From Hypoxylon rubiginosum (Eukaryota; Ascomycota; Sordariomycetes; Xylariales; Hypoxylaceae), in assembly GCA_902806565.1 (NCBI GenBank), contig CADCXA010000025.1, forward strand, positions 2,604,001 to 2,668,000: DNA of 64,000 nucleotides, read 5' to 3'. Below are positions 48,221-61,300 of the stretch, piece after piece; within the stretch, counting starts at the first letter, position 1, and each line of letters opens with the position of its first letter. The notes under the pieces were generated by a model. The model did no database searches, had not been told where the DNA came from, and saw only the letters and a program-made list of their open reading frames with translations. The position numbers and the translations under genes are program-made.

Positions 48221-51200
48221 TCAGGCATAAGCAGCCCAACCTATCAAACCATTGTTAGAATTCACACAATCATGAAAGAAGGGGGGTTTGACTCGAGAGA
48301 GTAGGACTCACCGGAATATAAAAGAGCTAAGTTTCTCTCGTCAGTGGCTTGGTTGATCAGGTCGTTGACCGTAGCAGTCACGCTCAGCGTCTTGCTGAGC
48401 TTCTTGCGCACGACCTCGAGCGCGCGGTCGGCCTCGCTGGGCTCGTTCACGACGCCTACGGTCCCGGCCGTCGCCTTCTTCTTGTTCTTGGTGTCGATCT
48501 CGGCGTCGGCTTCGTCCCCTTCCTCGTCCCGCCGCGTGTCCTGCAGCCGCGCTATGCGGACGGGGCTGATGGACCACGAGTACAGGGGATCGTACCGCAG
48601 CACGTCCAGGATCGTCATGATGGAGTAGGTCTCGTCGCGGAGCGCGTCCAGCGTGAACTCGCAGCACCTCCGGAAGACCCCCTCCGTCTTGGTGATGCCC
48701 ATACCGTCGACTATGTCGCGCGTGAGCCGGAACGGTACCAGCTCCGGGACCGGAAGCACGCGACCCATCTCGAAGGCCACGCCTAGATCGATGTGGACCA
48801 CCTCACCGCTTTTAGAGTCCAGGAGGATGTTGTGGCCGTGGCGGTCACCGAGGCCGAGGATATGGCCTAGGATCGAAACTGCCGCGGTAGTTCGGGTATA
48901 CGCCGTACGCTTGGCGAACCAATCGTCCGGATCGGCGAAATGCTCCATGAAAAAGTAGCGCATAACGGGCTGGAATCGATCGGTAACCCTCTTGTACGCA
49001 GACACGCGTGCCTCCGACGACTTACCCTGCACTTGGGATATCTCTTTCCTACATTGAGATCCCTTGAGGTCTTTCGGATGGTACCGTTCGTGGGCCGGCA
49101 TGAGATACTCATGGAGTGGTATAGTATTCGACACAAATTCGATCAGACCGGAGACTTGCGTCAGGGGCAAGACTTTATAAGTTCTGATACCGAGGTTTCG
49201 TTGCTGTGTCGATCGATGATGTTGCAACACAGACGACACGGCGGCAAAAACCTGTTCCATGATAGCGTCCTGTCGTAGATCGTCGTTCCCGCCCTTGACA
49301 AGCTGCTTGAACCGCTCCCCGTTGGAGCCCACCACGGTGATGATCTTCGGTGCGCTAACGCCGGAGGCGATGGACATACTCGGCTCGACCTTGGAAATGT
49401 ATGGTACATGGCTGTAATCCCGGCTGGCCGAAAGTTCTATTTGCATCGTAGGGGGTGGTACGTGCCACTTCGCCAGGGCATTGGCAAGGCTCGAAGCAAC
49501 AGAGGAGTCTCGAAGGGATATCTTATGCCCTGCCTTGTAGCGTGAAGGGTCTCGATCCGTAGCCAGCAAGTGATAGGCTTTGTTAGTATTGTCGATAGCA
49601 GTCCATACTGCTGAAGACGAAGGAGTTGATTTCAACTTCTTGCTGACTTTGTCTGTAGCTTTCTGTCGAAGTATGGCTACGTCGTCGTCTTTATTCGGAC
49701 GTGATCTCACCCCCGACCATATCGAATACATTCCATGGTAAGGATGGTCAACGCAGATGCGATATACAAGTTCGATGAGAATCTTCTGGAAAAGGTTGTT
49801 CTGGTCGATTAGACGCGACGTAAGTTGATTCATCAGCGGGGCGAACTTCCGAGTTGCAACTTTGTCAATGTATTTTCGGACGGCTTCGTTGGTGAAGTCC
49901 TCAGTTGATCGTTCGAGCCACAAAGCTGCGAATCTCAAGGCATCGTTATTATGATCGTCACAGGCTATGAGCGAGAGAAGGTAGTTCTCTAAGCTCAACC
50001 TAACGAACTCGGTTCGGTTCTGTTCGACTCGGCGGAGTTCCTGTTCGTCCAGATCGAGCCACTGCTTTGCTTTCATGAGATGATTCTGGTATCTTTGTCT
50101 GGTCTGGGAATTTTCTGTACTAGAAATAAGTCCCTTCAGTTGTGAAACCTCGTCGCTCTTCCCTTTTCTCAGGTGTTGCAAGCGCGTCAGGTCTTCAAGC
50201 CCATCCGGATTCTGTAGTTGCTCGTCACAAAACATGGCAAACTGATGGTAAACTTTGCCCGCCTCTTGGCCATCAGTCTTGCCTTTGAGTTCTTTTAATG
50301 CAGGCTGTAAATAGTCTCTCTGAATAGTCTCCGGTTTTTCTAGCCTCGCTACAGAGATTTGGTATCCAGTCTTCGCGAGGAGATCAGGTCGGCTGATGGG
50401 GATAGTCTGCTTCTTGAGATGCGGATCCTCGTCGACACTTTGGAGCATACGAATAGAAGATGTCATCTCACCATGGTCCCAGAGAGAACCGGCTGCTTCA
50501 ATCTTGGCAATGGAATCTAAGTGTAATCCAAGCTCTGCGCTCGGTGGCACCAGGTCCGTGAGAGATGTTGCTATGTTTAGAGACTCCTGAGTAGCCCGGT
50601 GATACCTATAAAGGCCGGAAGACAATAGCATTGACTTGATCCGAGCCAGAGTTGCTTCCGGTGGATTTATTTTTGTCATGCCTCGGCGCTGAGCAGTCTG
50701 AGCTAGCAAACTTAATGTTGTTTCTCTGCAGGACAAGATGTGGCTAACATCTTCATACCTATATTCACCCTGTTAGCTAACGTTTATTGGAGGATGATAT
50801 ATCACATACCGTCCACTTTTCATCCACTGAGAGCGATCTGTGAATGTGGTTAAGATCTTGTCAAGTTCGGTCGAATCTGTAATCTCAACAGTATCGTTTA
50901 CCTCCGCCAAGACGGCTAGAGTACCCAAATGACGACGGAGATGAGCCGGGCTAAGATCCTTTCTAGCCACACTTCGCATAATTTCGCTGAAACCATTATA
51001 AGTAGCCATTCTCGCGAGCCCCAGATCGGTAGTCTGGTGCAAAGCCTGGTAGGCCTTATAGAGGGCGACCGCTGGATTCTCGGTGGACGATGGGGCCGGT
51101 AGGTTCCATATTTCTAGCCTTCTAGCTGTACTAAAAGTGCTTTCTACGGTGATACACGAATCATCGATGTTCTGCTGGGTCTGAAGCAGTGAATTCGACA

Positions 51201-54200
51201 GTCCTGATAGTCCCAGGTTGCTCAATGTGCCTACTAGCAACTGGCTATCGGCATTCGCAGCTGGATCTTTCCTCCGGATATGACTATCGTATTGTGCGCC
51301 GCGGAACGCTAGGCTCATACTGCCGTTTTTCTCATACTCAAGTCGCGCTAGAACATTGCTCAAGCTTGAGGTATGGCTCAGACCGTAATAGGCGTCCGGA
51401 TCATCAATATTCTCGAATATGTCCGTCAGAACGTCCGTGGATTCCTGGGCCCGGACGGCGGAAGAACGCCGAGAAGTTCGTGATCCTTCGGCAGATGCCA
51501 TCTCAACGAATAGCAACGCGGTTTTGAACATACCGCATTTTGTAGCAGCGGAAGCAACCGAAACAAGGTCGAGGTCAAGCCATTGAGTTCGATCCGCTAT
51601 GGACTTCTCCCCTGGTAGTTGCTGTGTTCTTAAATATAATAAGGCGTTTATAAAGAGACACATGTTTTCCTTTGCTGCCTGTGAATCTAGCTTGAGCCAG
51701 GCCTTGAGCGCGCTGGATAAAGTACGCTTCGCAGATTGCTGCTTCTCCCGCTCAAAGAGGAGAACTAAGTGGATGATGAATGAGAATGCCTGCTGAGCAA
51801 ACCCTTTGACATGTGTGAGAATGGGTGTTAAAGCGCTAAGAATGACGTTCTCGGGATACGACTGCGCCAGATACACAGTGACGCCCTGGGCCCATTTTGC
51901 ATTCTCAAACGCTTCGCTGGAGAGAGCCTGATCTTCGTGAATAACATCAATAGGCGGGCTGTCGGACGGCGGTGTTCTGTACGATGACCAGTCTGACGCC
52001 GCGCGAAGGTGGTCTGATAGGACCTTCTGGCAGACTATTGTCAATTCATCGTCACCTTGAGCCAGAGCCTCCGAGACGACCGTTCTCAGAGCTGATTCTG
52101 CCAAGCCAGCCTTGTAGCAATCACTATCCGATGTTAGAGATTGTAGAATACTCAAAAGGCCATGCTCCGATCCAGAGGCATCTAATGATATATTGAAGTA
52201 TCTCGATAATTCGGATTCTCGGAGCAGGTCTTGGTCGACGTGACCGGATGCAGCGAACCCTCTACCAACAACTCGGCCTGCCCAAGCAAGGTATTCATCG
52301 CTTAAGCCTTGTGCCTGGCAACTCTTCCAGACGACGGCTACCAGGTCCAGTGCCTCTTCATCAGAGGAGACCACGTCGACGCCATGTAAAGCCGGAATAG
52401 AAAAGTGTCCACATAGCATCTCCAACGCTAGTTTGCGCGAAGGCTCATTGAGTAGCTGAGGTCCATGTACTCCATCCTGGAGAATTCCTAGTAGTAGTCT
52501 ACTCTCGTAGGTTCCTCGCTCTGCATTCCCAGAGGATCGAACGTGAGCCGCGGACTGTGTAATAATTTCGAAAGCACCACGCTGCTCGTCGTCTTGAAGA
52601 AAAGGCGAATTGTATCCTTCTAGATATTTGGTGAACCACGAGTGAAATCTCTGAGCCTTGTTCATGGTGGCTTTAAACTGACTTTCCTGGGTCGTGCTAG
52701 ACTGGCTAGTCTCTAAAAAGACCCGAAGAGAAGCAAGCGTAGATAATGCGTAACCAGCAAGGAACGAAGGCGACCGCGATAATGACTCTGTCCCTTTCTT
52801 TAGGAGATATTGACTGATGCCAAGTGCGTCGTCTGCACATTCAGTATCGACAATGAGAGGGCGGATGGATTGCAAGAGCATTTCTAGCGGATACGAAGCC
52901 CAGGCGTGTTCGCCTGCTAGACAGATGAGGACCCTTACCTTTCGGAGAACGGAACACATATGTAGAGACCCCAATGCTGCATGGACGCCGTTAAGTAGCT
53001 TTCTAGCGACACAAACCACGAGTGCAGGTGTCCATAGGGTAGACAATTCATTCGGCGGCGTTCGGTGGCAAAGTAGTTCCATCTCTTTTGTCAGATACTT
53101 CGCTCGGAACATTGGTTGCTGGTTCGGCGATAGCTCCATTTCAGAGTAGCCACACTTCTTGATCTCCGCCATTGCCTCGGCAGCATACGCAAAGGCCTCT
53201 TCTTTGGCCCATGATTTCTCAATAGGGTCTTCTTGGTCGATGACGCTGAAAAATAGCCCAATAATATCGACGAAGTTAATATTCATGCTTTCGAAAAATG
53301 CCTGCTTGCCAATTATCTTGCGTAATCGACCTTCACCGTTCTGGTGATTCGCTGTTTTGGGTATGCTGATATCGTGAGCTAGACTATACGCGATGATCCT
53401 TGAGAAATTACGCTGGATGAGCTCCGCTAGGTTATCTCCAAGAGTCGTTGCTAAACTTGCAACCGCTTCATCTTGTCCCCGCATCACCATGAGCGCTACT
53501 ACTTCGGACTGAGCACGTCGTAGAAGTTCTTCGAGAGATGAAAAGCCAAATATCATGAATGGAATATCCTCGATATCTTTGGTTTCAAGCCAAGTGTAAA
53601 GGAGCTGGGGTGCAAATAGATCGAATAATTGTTGCGTGCTTTCGAGATGAAGCGAAGCCGATATATTGCTTAGACAACGTGCCGCGTGCATCTCCGAGCT
53701 GGGGATTTCTCCGGGTATCTCAAATATATGATAGATGCCACGTCGGAGAAGGGTAGGCCACTCCCGTGCTAACTCTCCGAGCACAAAGAGGCGCAGGGCT
53801 ATGCCCTCGAGGAAGTCGCTTTTGCTCGGAAGAACCCCGAGAACGTCAACCAGAATGCCGTCGTGGGACTTCAAAACATATCGGCCGAACAAACTTGGCA
53901 AGCGAGTTCCGATATAGTACTTCACTGGTATTGCTGCGTTCCCTAGGATGCTAAGCAGTGATTCGCTTGGAGGAGGCATTCTGACTTTATTTGGATACTT
54001 CTCGTTGAGCTGGGCGAGACGGAGGAGTAGACGAGCTAAGCACATCTGAGTGCCCGTCGAGAGAATGTTTTTCTTAAGCCCGGAGTTGAGAAAGTAATGA
54101 TATAAATCCCCCGCATGGGAGGATATTTCGCCATCAGTGTCGGACCATATCGGCATGAGGCCCTCCATTACGTCGAGACAGACGTTCAAAGCAGTCTCGC

Positions 54201-57200
54201 AGTTGGAAAAAGCCGTGCCCCCGATTAACTCGCCCATTCGGATAATAACTCTTGTAGCGTCGTCAGGATTGATTATGAGGTCGGAGTCGAATAGTTCTCG
54301 CGCTAAGCAACGGCAAGAAAGAAGTTCCTCGTCGGGCAATTCAAGAAAGCTATCGAGAAATGATGCCGGTATGAGCCCGATTTGGCCATTATCTTCATAC
54401 AATACATCAAGAAGACGTAGTCTCTGGATGGTGTCGGAGTAGAACGCTGCCGCTTGTAGAACGATAGAGGATTCATGTCGAGATATTTCGACTGATTTAG
54501 AAGACATACCCGATCGAAATTCGTTAGAATCAAACTCATCGTCAATATCCATGAAATCATCGTTGCTAAGGGGCTGGCTTCTAGCCGTCTTGAGGAAAGC
54601 AGCTGATAGTTCGGAGAAGAGTTGATGAAGGTATACCCATTCCTTCCCCAGTTTGCTCAACTCGGCACTCGATAATGTTGGCATATGAGACCGAGCCGAC
54701 ATAAGGAGACAGTCATGAAGCGCCTGCCTCTCAGATGAACTCGAGGCAGCATCCAGAGCAGTTTGAAGAATTCCGAATAATAGCTGTTGGATCTCTTGTG
54801 ACTGGTTTAAATCTACCTCTATCATCTCAGGAAGGATAAGGGCACCGACAATCAAGGAGGAGATAACGCTCTGGAACTTCTCTGGTGTGATTTGCGTAGA
54901 GTTGTCTTTCTGTTTATCCCAAGTTTCGCACAGAGCTTTGATTTCGTTCAGTTTTGTATAGAAGAGCTCTGCTACGAGTTTCTTTGTGCCGTGAGCATTT
55001 GTGGTATCTCTAAGTTGCGAGATTGGGGCCATAGACGCCGGTTGCTGATGGGGATCAAGAGAAGATTTAGAGGTATCAGAATCCAGCAGAAGCAAGTATC
55101 TGATTAGGCTCTCACGACCGCGGAGCAGACCTAAAGCTTCTCCAATTGGTCCCGAGATAGTCTGAGATGGCCGAGATATAGTCAATCTTTGATCACCGTA
55201 GGCTGTTCGGATCAGATTGACAATATTTAGCGGCGTAAGATGGCCGGAATAAGATGATATGAAGACTGCATCAGCTACAGAAACATAAGAGTTAGTGGCG
55301 AGGTGGATTGTAGTATTGGGACCACCTACCTGGATCCCATCTGAAAAACATCCAACGGACCACATGATTACAGGTCGTATAACTGGCACTTGGCAGTTGG
55401 AAATTGCGAAGATGAAGAAGTGTCGTCATTAGCATGAGAGAAGAATCGACTACAATAGCTGGTCCGTTCACATCAGCTGTGGTGACCATGCTGTTAATGT
55501 CATCAGCGATATCGCGATACGACACTAGATTGTGAGTTATGATGGAATGTAGCAGAATACTCGAAGCTCGGCAGTTCGCTGTCATGCTGACAGACCGTAC
55601 TGCAATCTGCCATATTTGCTTCCAAAGAGCAGATAGGCTACTGTCCGTGGCGCTTGTCTGAGGAGCTAGACTAATTGAGGGTCAACAAGAGACATTCACA
55701 CGATATTTATGAAACTGACCTTGCGCAAGCAATCATAGCCCAAGTAGATATCTTGCTATTCTTACTGGTTATCTGGCTCATCAGGAAGGATAGAAGGTCC
55801 ATCATCTCATCGATACCAACTTTAAGGTCCGACACGAAGAAAGGTATGATCTGTAGAGCCGTGTACTGTATGGACTGGTCGACGGCACGTAACTTCTGGC
55901 GAACCCGACTAAACCCTGCGGATATTCGTTGTCTCTTCCGGGGCTGCTCACCATCAGAAGGCGGATGCGACTGCTGAGAACCTTTCCACATTAGACATTC
56001 AAGAAGGGCCAGAGCATGTACCACTGCCCATTGCTTTTCGCCATCGACATTAAACGGGCGCAAAGAAAAAGACTGCACTTGGAAATTTGACCCATTATCT
56101 GGCGTGGAATATGATAAATCGTCTTGCTGAAGCCGAGCGCGTTCTTCTCGTCGAGAATATTCACCCCAGAATAATTCTGCAAGGCTTTCAATGTCTCCGA
56201 GCAGTGAAGGCGTCTTATTCTTCTTGATGAGAAATTCAAGCTGCAGATGAAGATTCAACACAAGCTTGAGTATCTCAACCCGAACACCGTTGAGAAGTGC
56301 ATCGTGTGCAGATGCAGTCTTCGTTTGCCACCATTGGCTTACCAACGGAAGACAGTCCATGGCTAAAGAACTCGCGTGGTTAGAATCATCTGTCTGAGAA
56401 GTCACAAAAAGCTTGCTCATTAAGGCGAATGCCAGCTGATGTAACTGGCCAATCCCAAGAAGGCGAAGCTGGAGAACTTGAATGACAACAGATGATATCT
56501 CCTTCGAACGCTGCAAAAGGGGCGCATTTGGGGAAGAGGCGAGGTAAAGGAGGCATTGCAGAAGATCGGGTAGTTGGCTGCGCGTAACCCGGCTAGCCCG
56601 TTGAGACGCAGAGTTAGACCTAGGAGTCGACAATGCAAGAGACATTGACTGTGCCGTCCCAGGTGCCGGTGAAGCCCGCGAGAAGTTCGCATCCTTATCG
56701 GTGGCCGCTAGGTACAGAGTCAAGATATCAACGGCGAAATCAACGCACGTAAACCAGCCCTCGCCACCTCCCATGGCCAGAAGCTCAATATTAGCGGCAT
56801 GGTTTAAGAGAGCGGCCAAGGCTTTGATGTAGTCTTGAATAAGAGGCGGGACGAGGTCGTCCTCGGGGTGTGGTAGAGTCTGGGTAATGTGGTCTATCAC
56901 GGAGAGGACGGTTTTCCGCTTTATTTTTCCGGCACCTAGTTCAACGCCAAGGCGGAGGGCCTCTGCGCACTTGGTGAGTCTGCTGGCAGCAGTGGTCTTC
57001 TTGCTGTAGTAAGCTTGCTTTTCAACCAGAGCGCATCGGAAGAGCGCCTCGAAAGTTATGTGATAACTCTTGTCATCCAGAATCGAACTAGAATTGTTAA
57101 TTCCAAACCTCGAAGGATCTATCAATAGATACGTACAAGTTTGAAGCTTTGGACTGTTCCTTGAATATGTGAATCAGATCTAAGCAAATCGGTATTAATA

Positions 57201-57383
57201 CTACTATGAGAACATGAGACGGTTAGGAGTCTTACCATCTAAGCCGGAGGAACGGCTAGTGCTGTTACTACTTTCGATGGCGACTGTCTCACTTTAGTAC
57301 CTTTCATCTGGTCTTGTTTGATGATGATACTTACCCCGTGCGCCATCCATCGTAATCTGTCGGGCTCTCTGTCGCGGAGCCAT
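48221..57383 (-). CDS. TEL1: Checkpoint kinase Tel1 (ATM family PI3K-like kinase)
   Basis: Eight exons: 57383-57335, 57283-57236, 57179-57137, 57087-55720, 55670-55330, 55274-50810, 50758-48312 and 48240-48221; 2,926 residues, normal for Tel1. It signals DNA double-strand breaks through the Mre11 complex and maintains telomeres. The N-terminus has a weak TAN-like motif (STSRSSGLDDLIHIF), then HEAT-like helices for about 1,900 residues and a FAT region. In the kinase domain the P-loop-like region carries the FKQLVKGGNDDLRQD word (about 2588), the catalytic loop GLGDRHGHNILL (about 2741) and HIDLGVAFEMG (about 2761). The FATC ends NLALLYSGWAAYA, and its last residues come from the 20-base exon 8. 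An acidic, lysine-rich insert lies before FATC. The model starting at 55,389 in the wrong frame is excluded, since the exon 5-6 splice (WDP joined to ADAVF) restores the frame. Confidence 0.94.
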
Positions 57384-58010
57384 TCTGCCTTTTGCTCTTA
57401 CGAACAATCTCGTACCAACTTATTCGTAAGCAGTGCTTCACTTTTAGGAACCGGTAACAACCCCCAAACCCGATTTCTTAAGCCTAGAAGCGATGATGGG
57501 AACAAATCATTCGGAGGCGTTTATGACCGTATGGTCTCATCTTAGTAGACAAGTGTTCAGTGTTCAGGTCGTGGGCATGAAGCTCAACATTGGTCTTCAA
57601 TCTGAGCCTGATTATAGGTGAATTAGGGGAGACAGCGAGACAACGCCGAGTCAAAGTTCTGGCTTATGCTACAGGAGATTGCGGAAACGGGAAACGCGAA
57701 AGGTGAATTAGGCACCGGAGCTTGCCTACACTTAGATAGAAGGTTTTGGTGTTATCTGTCTTACATAGGCAGCTCTGTTGCCATTCCTAATTCTCTATTT
57801 CATAAATCGCATAAGCTGAGGCAAAAGTGCGGTGATAGCCAAGGTATAAGCTTTTGTTTATTCTGTGCCTTGCCTGGAAACTGTTACCAGGTGCCTGTCT
57901 GAGTCCTATTGATTTTGCCAGCAGAATTCTTGACCGCTTCTGACCACCTTCTCTAATAGGGTATATGCATACCGAAGTATGAGGTAAGGGTGAGATGGCG
58001 GCTGCGGGTT

Positions 58011-58037
58011 GCCAGGGCTGCCAGGGCTGCCAGGGCT
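58011..58037 (+). repeat. GCCAGGGCT tandem repeat, three copies
   Basis: Three perfect 9-base units in a row within the TEL1/NUP192 intergenic region, about 300 bases before the NUP192 start. A pyrimidine-rich repeat follows at 58,123. Confidence 0.85.
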
Positions 58038-58122
58038 ATTTTAGTGCGGTTACCACTGTAGGGAGGTGGGCTACGGGTGTATTATAAGTGGGTACCTTAG
58101 CTTAGCTTGACACGTCCAGCAT

Positions 58123-58150
58123 CATTTTCCATTTTCCATTTTCCATTTTC
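58123..58150 (+). repeat. CATTTTC tandem repeat, four copies
   Basis: Four perfect 7-base units, about 180 bases upstream of the NUP192 ATG; possibly in the leader or core promoter. Confidence 0.85.
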
Positions 58151-58330
58151 TCGTGGAATTCAAAGACACTGCTTTCACTTCTTTTTCTACTGTGGCAGAA
58201 ACGCGATTTCTAGCAACACATATGCAACAGACAATCCGAAATCCGAACCAGTAGATTGACCTACATACCTGTTACATCGCGACCCTACTCCTCCCCACTA
58301 GCCGCGCAACGATGCGATAAGATACAAACA

Positions 58331-61300
58331 ATGGCGGATGACGGTAGCCTGGAAGCCCTCCAAGCTTTACTTAGGGAGCTGTCTACCGTGGCCGACGCGC
58401 TTAAGCATGATCGCGAAGTCCAAGGCCGAGAGTTGCTGTTCGAGCTTCCTCAATCCCCTTTATTAGACACTCTACGCAACAAGTTTAGGAGATTATTAGA
58501 GAAGCCTGGAAGGAGAAAAGAGAGTCGGGATGCTATTCTATCTGGTTGGTTCTGGTTCTTCTTTTTTATGTGCTTTATTCTTCCCCCCTACTGATGACCC
58601 GCGTGTAGGCAAAGTTACCATCTCCAACGAAGAGTATTCCTTCAACAAGGACTTCCAAGAGCTTGTTTTACAAGTCGCCGACGAACTCGATTTAGACGAG
58701 ATCGAAGCAGCAAAGCTTACCATCCTTGCCGAAGACGACGAGAATGCCTTGGGACGTTCGAGACGAGAATGCGCCATAATCCGCTTCCATACAGAGAGGA
58801 TTCACTTGCTCAAGTGTATCCTCTTGCTCCTCGAGCTCTCCAAGGACGAGGACGAGTTCCTTGCCGAAGGGATCGCCGACGATCTCGCATATCTTGGCCA
58901 ATATGTCAGCGAAAATATCCTTCGCGTGAGCCCTCCAGGTGCCACGAAGACCCCGGCCCAGTCAAGATTTGTGCCGACCTGTATGGCGATGATGCGCGAC
59001 ATTAGGATGTGGCTACATAAGCTTTCCGAGCAGGTTGCGAGTGCGGCAGTACTAGGCCGCGCGGGTGAAGCTCAATTTCAGGAGACCATCGAATTTACCT
59101 ATCTCAGTTTGACTCAGCAGCATGAATTTCTCTCGGTCATTCTCAGTTATTCGATTGAAAAGCACGTGGCGGTCGAGCAAGACTTTGTCGACTTTCTTCG
59201 ACTTCTTAAGCAAGCTACTAGATATGACCCCCCTCTTAGTAAGTTTCTCGAAGCGTAGCAAACGAGCTAATAGCGTCACATTTCGTAGCTAACTTTGACA
59301 GTCCATCTCATACCTATCCTCGGCACCTATATTGCGATGTTCGGTTCTACGGAAGGCAGTGGAAGTGTAGAACAGGCGAGAAAGCTGGACAGAATCGTTT
59401 GTCAGCAGTCAGACGATAATGCGCGAACCTTACCTTTCCTCAATGGAGCTATCAAGGCCTGGTGGATTGCCGAATATAGTGGTTGGTACATGGAAGATGC
59501 TGCTGGTTCTGGCCTCCCTAACATTGATATCGATGAGGAGGACAAACAAAGGTCAAAACAATTTACCGAGGCATTAAAAGATGGGGCTTTCGATTTCATG
59601 CTGGCGGTTGTCGCCGACGTGAGGGCGTCTGAATGGGAAGATCCTGCGCGAAAAGCCTTACGGCAATTGCTTCGAAAACGAACCCCAACGTTACCCGCCG
59701 AGACTGTTCCGTTTTCTACGTTTTTACAGGCCCGGTTAGCCGCAAAACTTGAGACGTTCGTGGACGCATTCATATCGAATATGCCCGACGTGCTTCGAAG
59801 ACTGAAGATCGAAGAGGACGAACAGCGCCAGGCTAATCAAGCCCAGGAGCAGGATTACGATCTCGAACGATTTCTTCTCATCATCGCCTACTCCTTCGAA
59901 GGCCGTCCGGAGGCTGCGGACGGTTTCTGGGCTGACCCTGAGAACAATCTGGCAGGATTCCTACAATGGGCATCTCGAAGAGCAACGACGCCAGTACAGG
60001 CCGCATTCTGCGAGATGCTCCAGTCTCTATCCGAGGACTCGGAATCTGCAACATCTGCACACGAATTCCTTTTGGATGAAGGGCATCAGATTCGAAAGCC
60101 GCTAACCATTACATGGGCTCATATCTTCAACGAATTGGAATATTTTGCCCACAAAATCCGAGAGAAGCCTGCCGCAGTCCAAGCCAGCGGGCAGAGACCC
60201 GGAAAGCCCAGCACCGAGCAGGCCGAGACCGAACCAGAATTCGCGGCCATGATAGAGTCCTATCTAAGATTGATGGCCAAGCTCGCCACGCAAAGTGAGG
60301 CTGCGCGTATTTATCTGCTTGAGCAACCGAGGACCAAGCTACTTGATGTACTTTTTCAAGTGATTAGCAGCTTAGTTACTCCTCGAATCAGGGCATGCAC
60401 ATTCAGAGCATTGACTTCCATCATCAGCCGGAAAACTCTCGAGCAAAGCTATGGCTTATGGCGGTATTTAGAAATATGTCTCACGGGACACTTTTTCTCG
60501 CCAACGTCAAGCAGATCTTTAGCCTCTTCTGCAACTGCTCCACCTCCTCCGTCTTTCTACATGGAGGGGCTCTTTCAAGAGATGAGCCCGCACGTTGAAG
60601 ACGCCAGCGCCTTTATCCAACTCCTAGTTGCTTTAACGTCTCTTCCAGAAGGATTAGGCCCATTGAATGATGTGCTACCGTATCCTGAAGACCTGGGCGC
60701 TTCTACCCGGATACGCCCTGGAATTGAGCCTTATATCGACTTCACTTTAGGACACATGTTCTCTTTGCGCGTTCCGGAGATCCCAGAAGTTTCGCAGCAG
60801 AGATTGCTACGACTATGCTGCTTGGAACTTGCATATACCTGCGTTTCCATTTTCAACGAAGATCTAATTGTGTTCAGTAACGAGGCTAATGTGAATGTGG
60901 ATTCCGCTATCCAGAGCGGAAGCCTTGAGAACTATGTCACCCTTCACCCATTCGCTAGGGTCATGGAATGGATGTATGATGACAAGTTCATAAAAGGCAT
61001 TCTCAACACGATACATCAAAACCCGGAAGACATTGGGAAAGCCGCGCCAGACTCCCCTCTCATTCTCAGCGTGCTACGCGCCGTCGACCTTGTCTCGAAG
61101 GCATTAGACCTCCAAGCTACTTATATCGACCTCGTCCGGCCAATCATGAAGCCGCAGGCTCGCACGCCAAGCCGATCGCAATATGTACCCACATCAAATG
61201 GAACATTTGCTTCGATAGAAGACGGACTCATGACTAGCATGACGCTGATGTCCGACCTTGGTAACTACTGTGGCATAGGTCATCCTGACCTGACCTTAGC

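Larger units (their letters stand above)
57384..58330. promoter_or_regulatory. Bidirectional promoter region between TEL1 and NUP192
   Basis: These 947 bases separate the two start codons. Two simple tandem repeats stand out: GCCAGGGCT three times at 58,011-58,037, and CATTTTC four times at 58,123-58,150, both on the NUP192 side. The open frames 57,318-57,545 and 57,666-57,902 (+) show no recognisable protein; the first overlaps TEL1 exon 1. Confidence 0.55.

Noticed and set aside
50773..55389. Separate gene starting at 55,389
   Set aside because: Its first codons are intron and wrong-frame sequence; the splice 55,330 to 55,274 joins it in frame to the upstream TEL1 exons.
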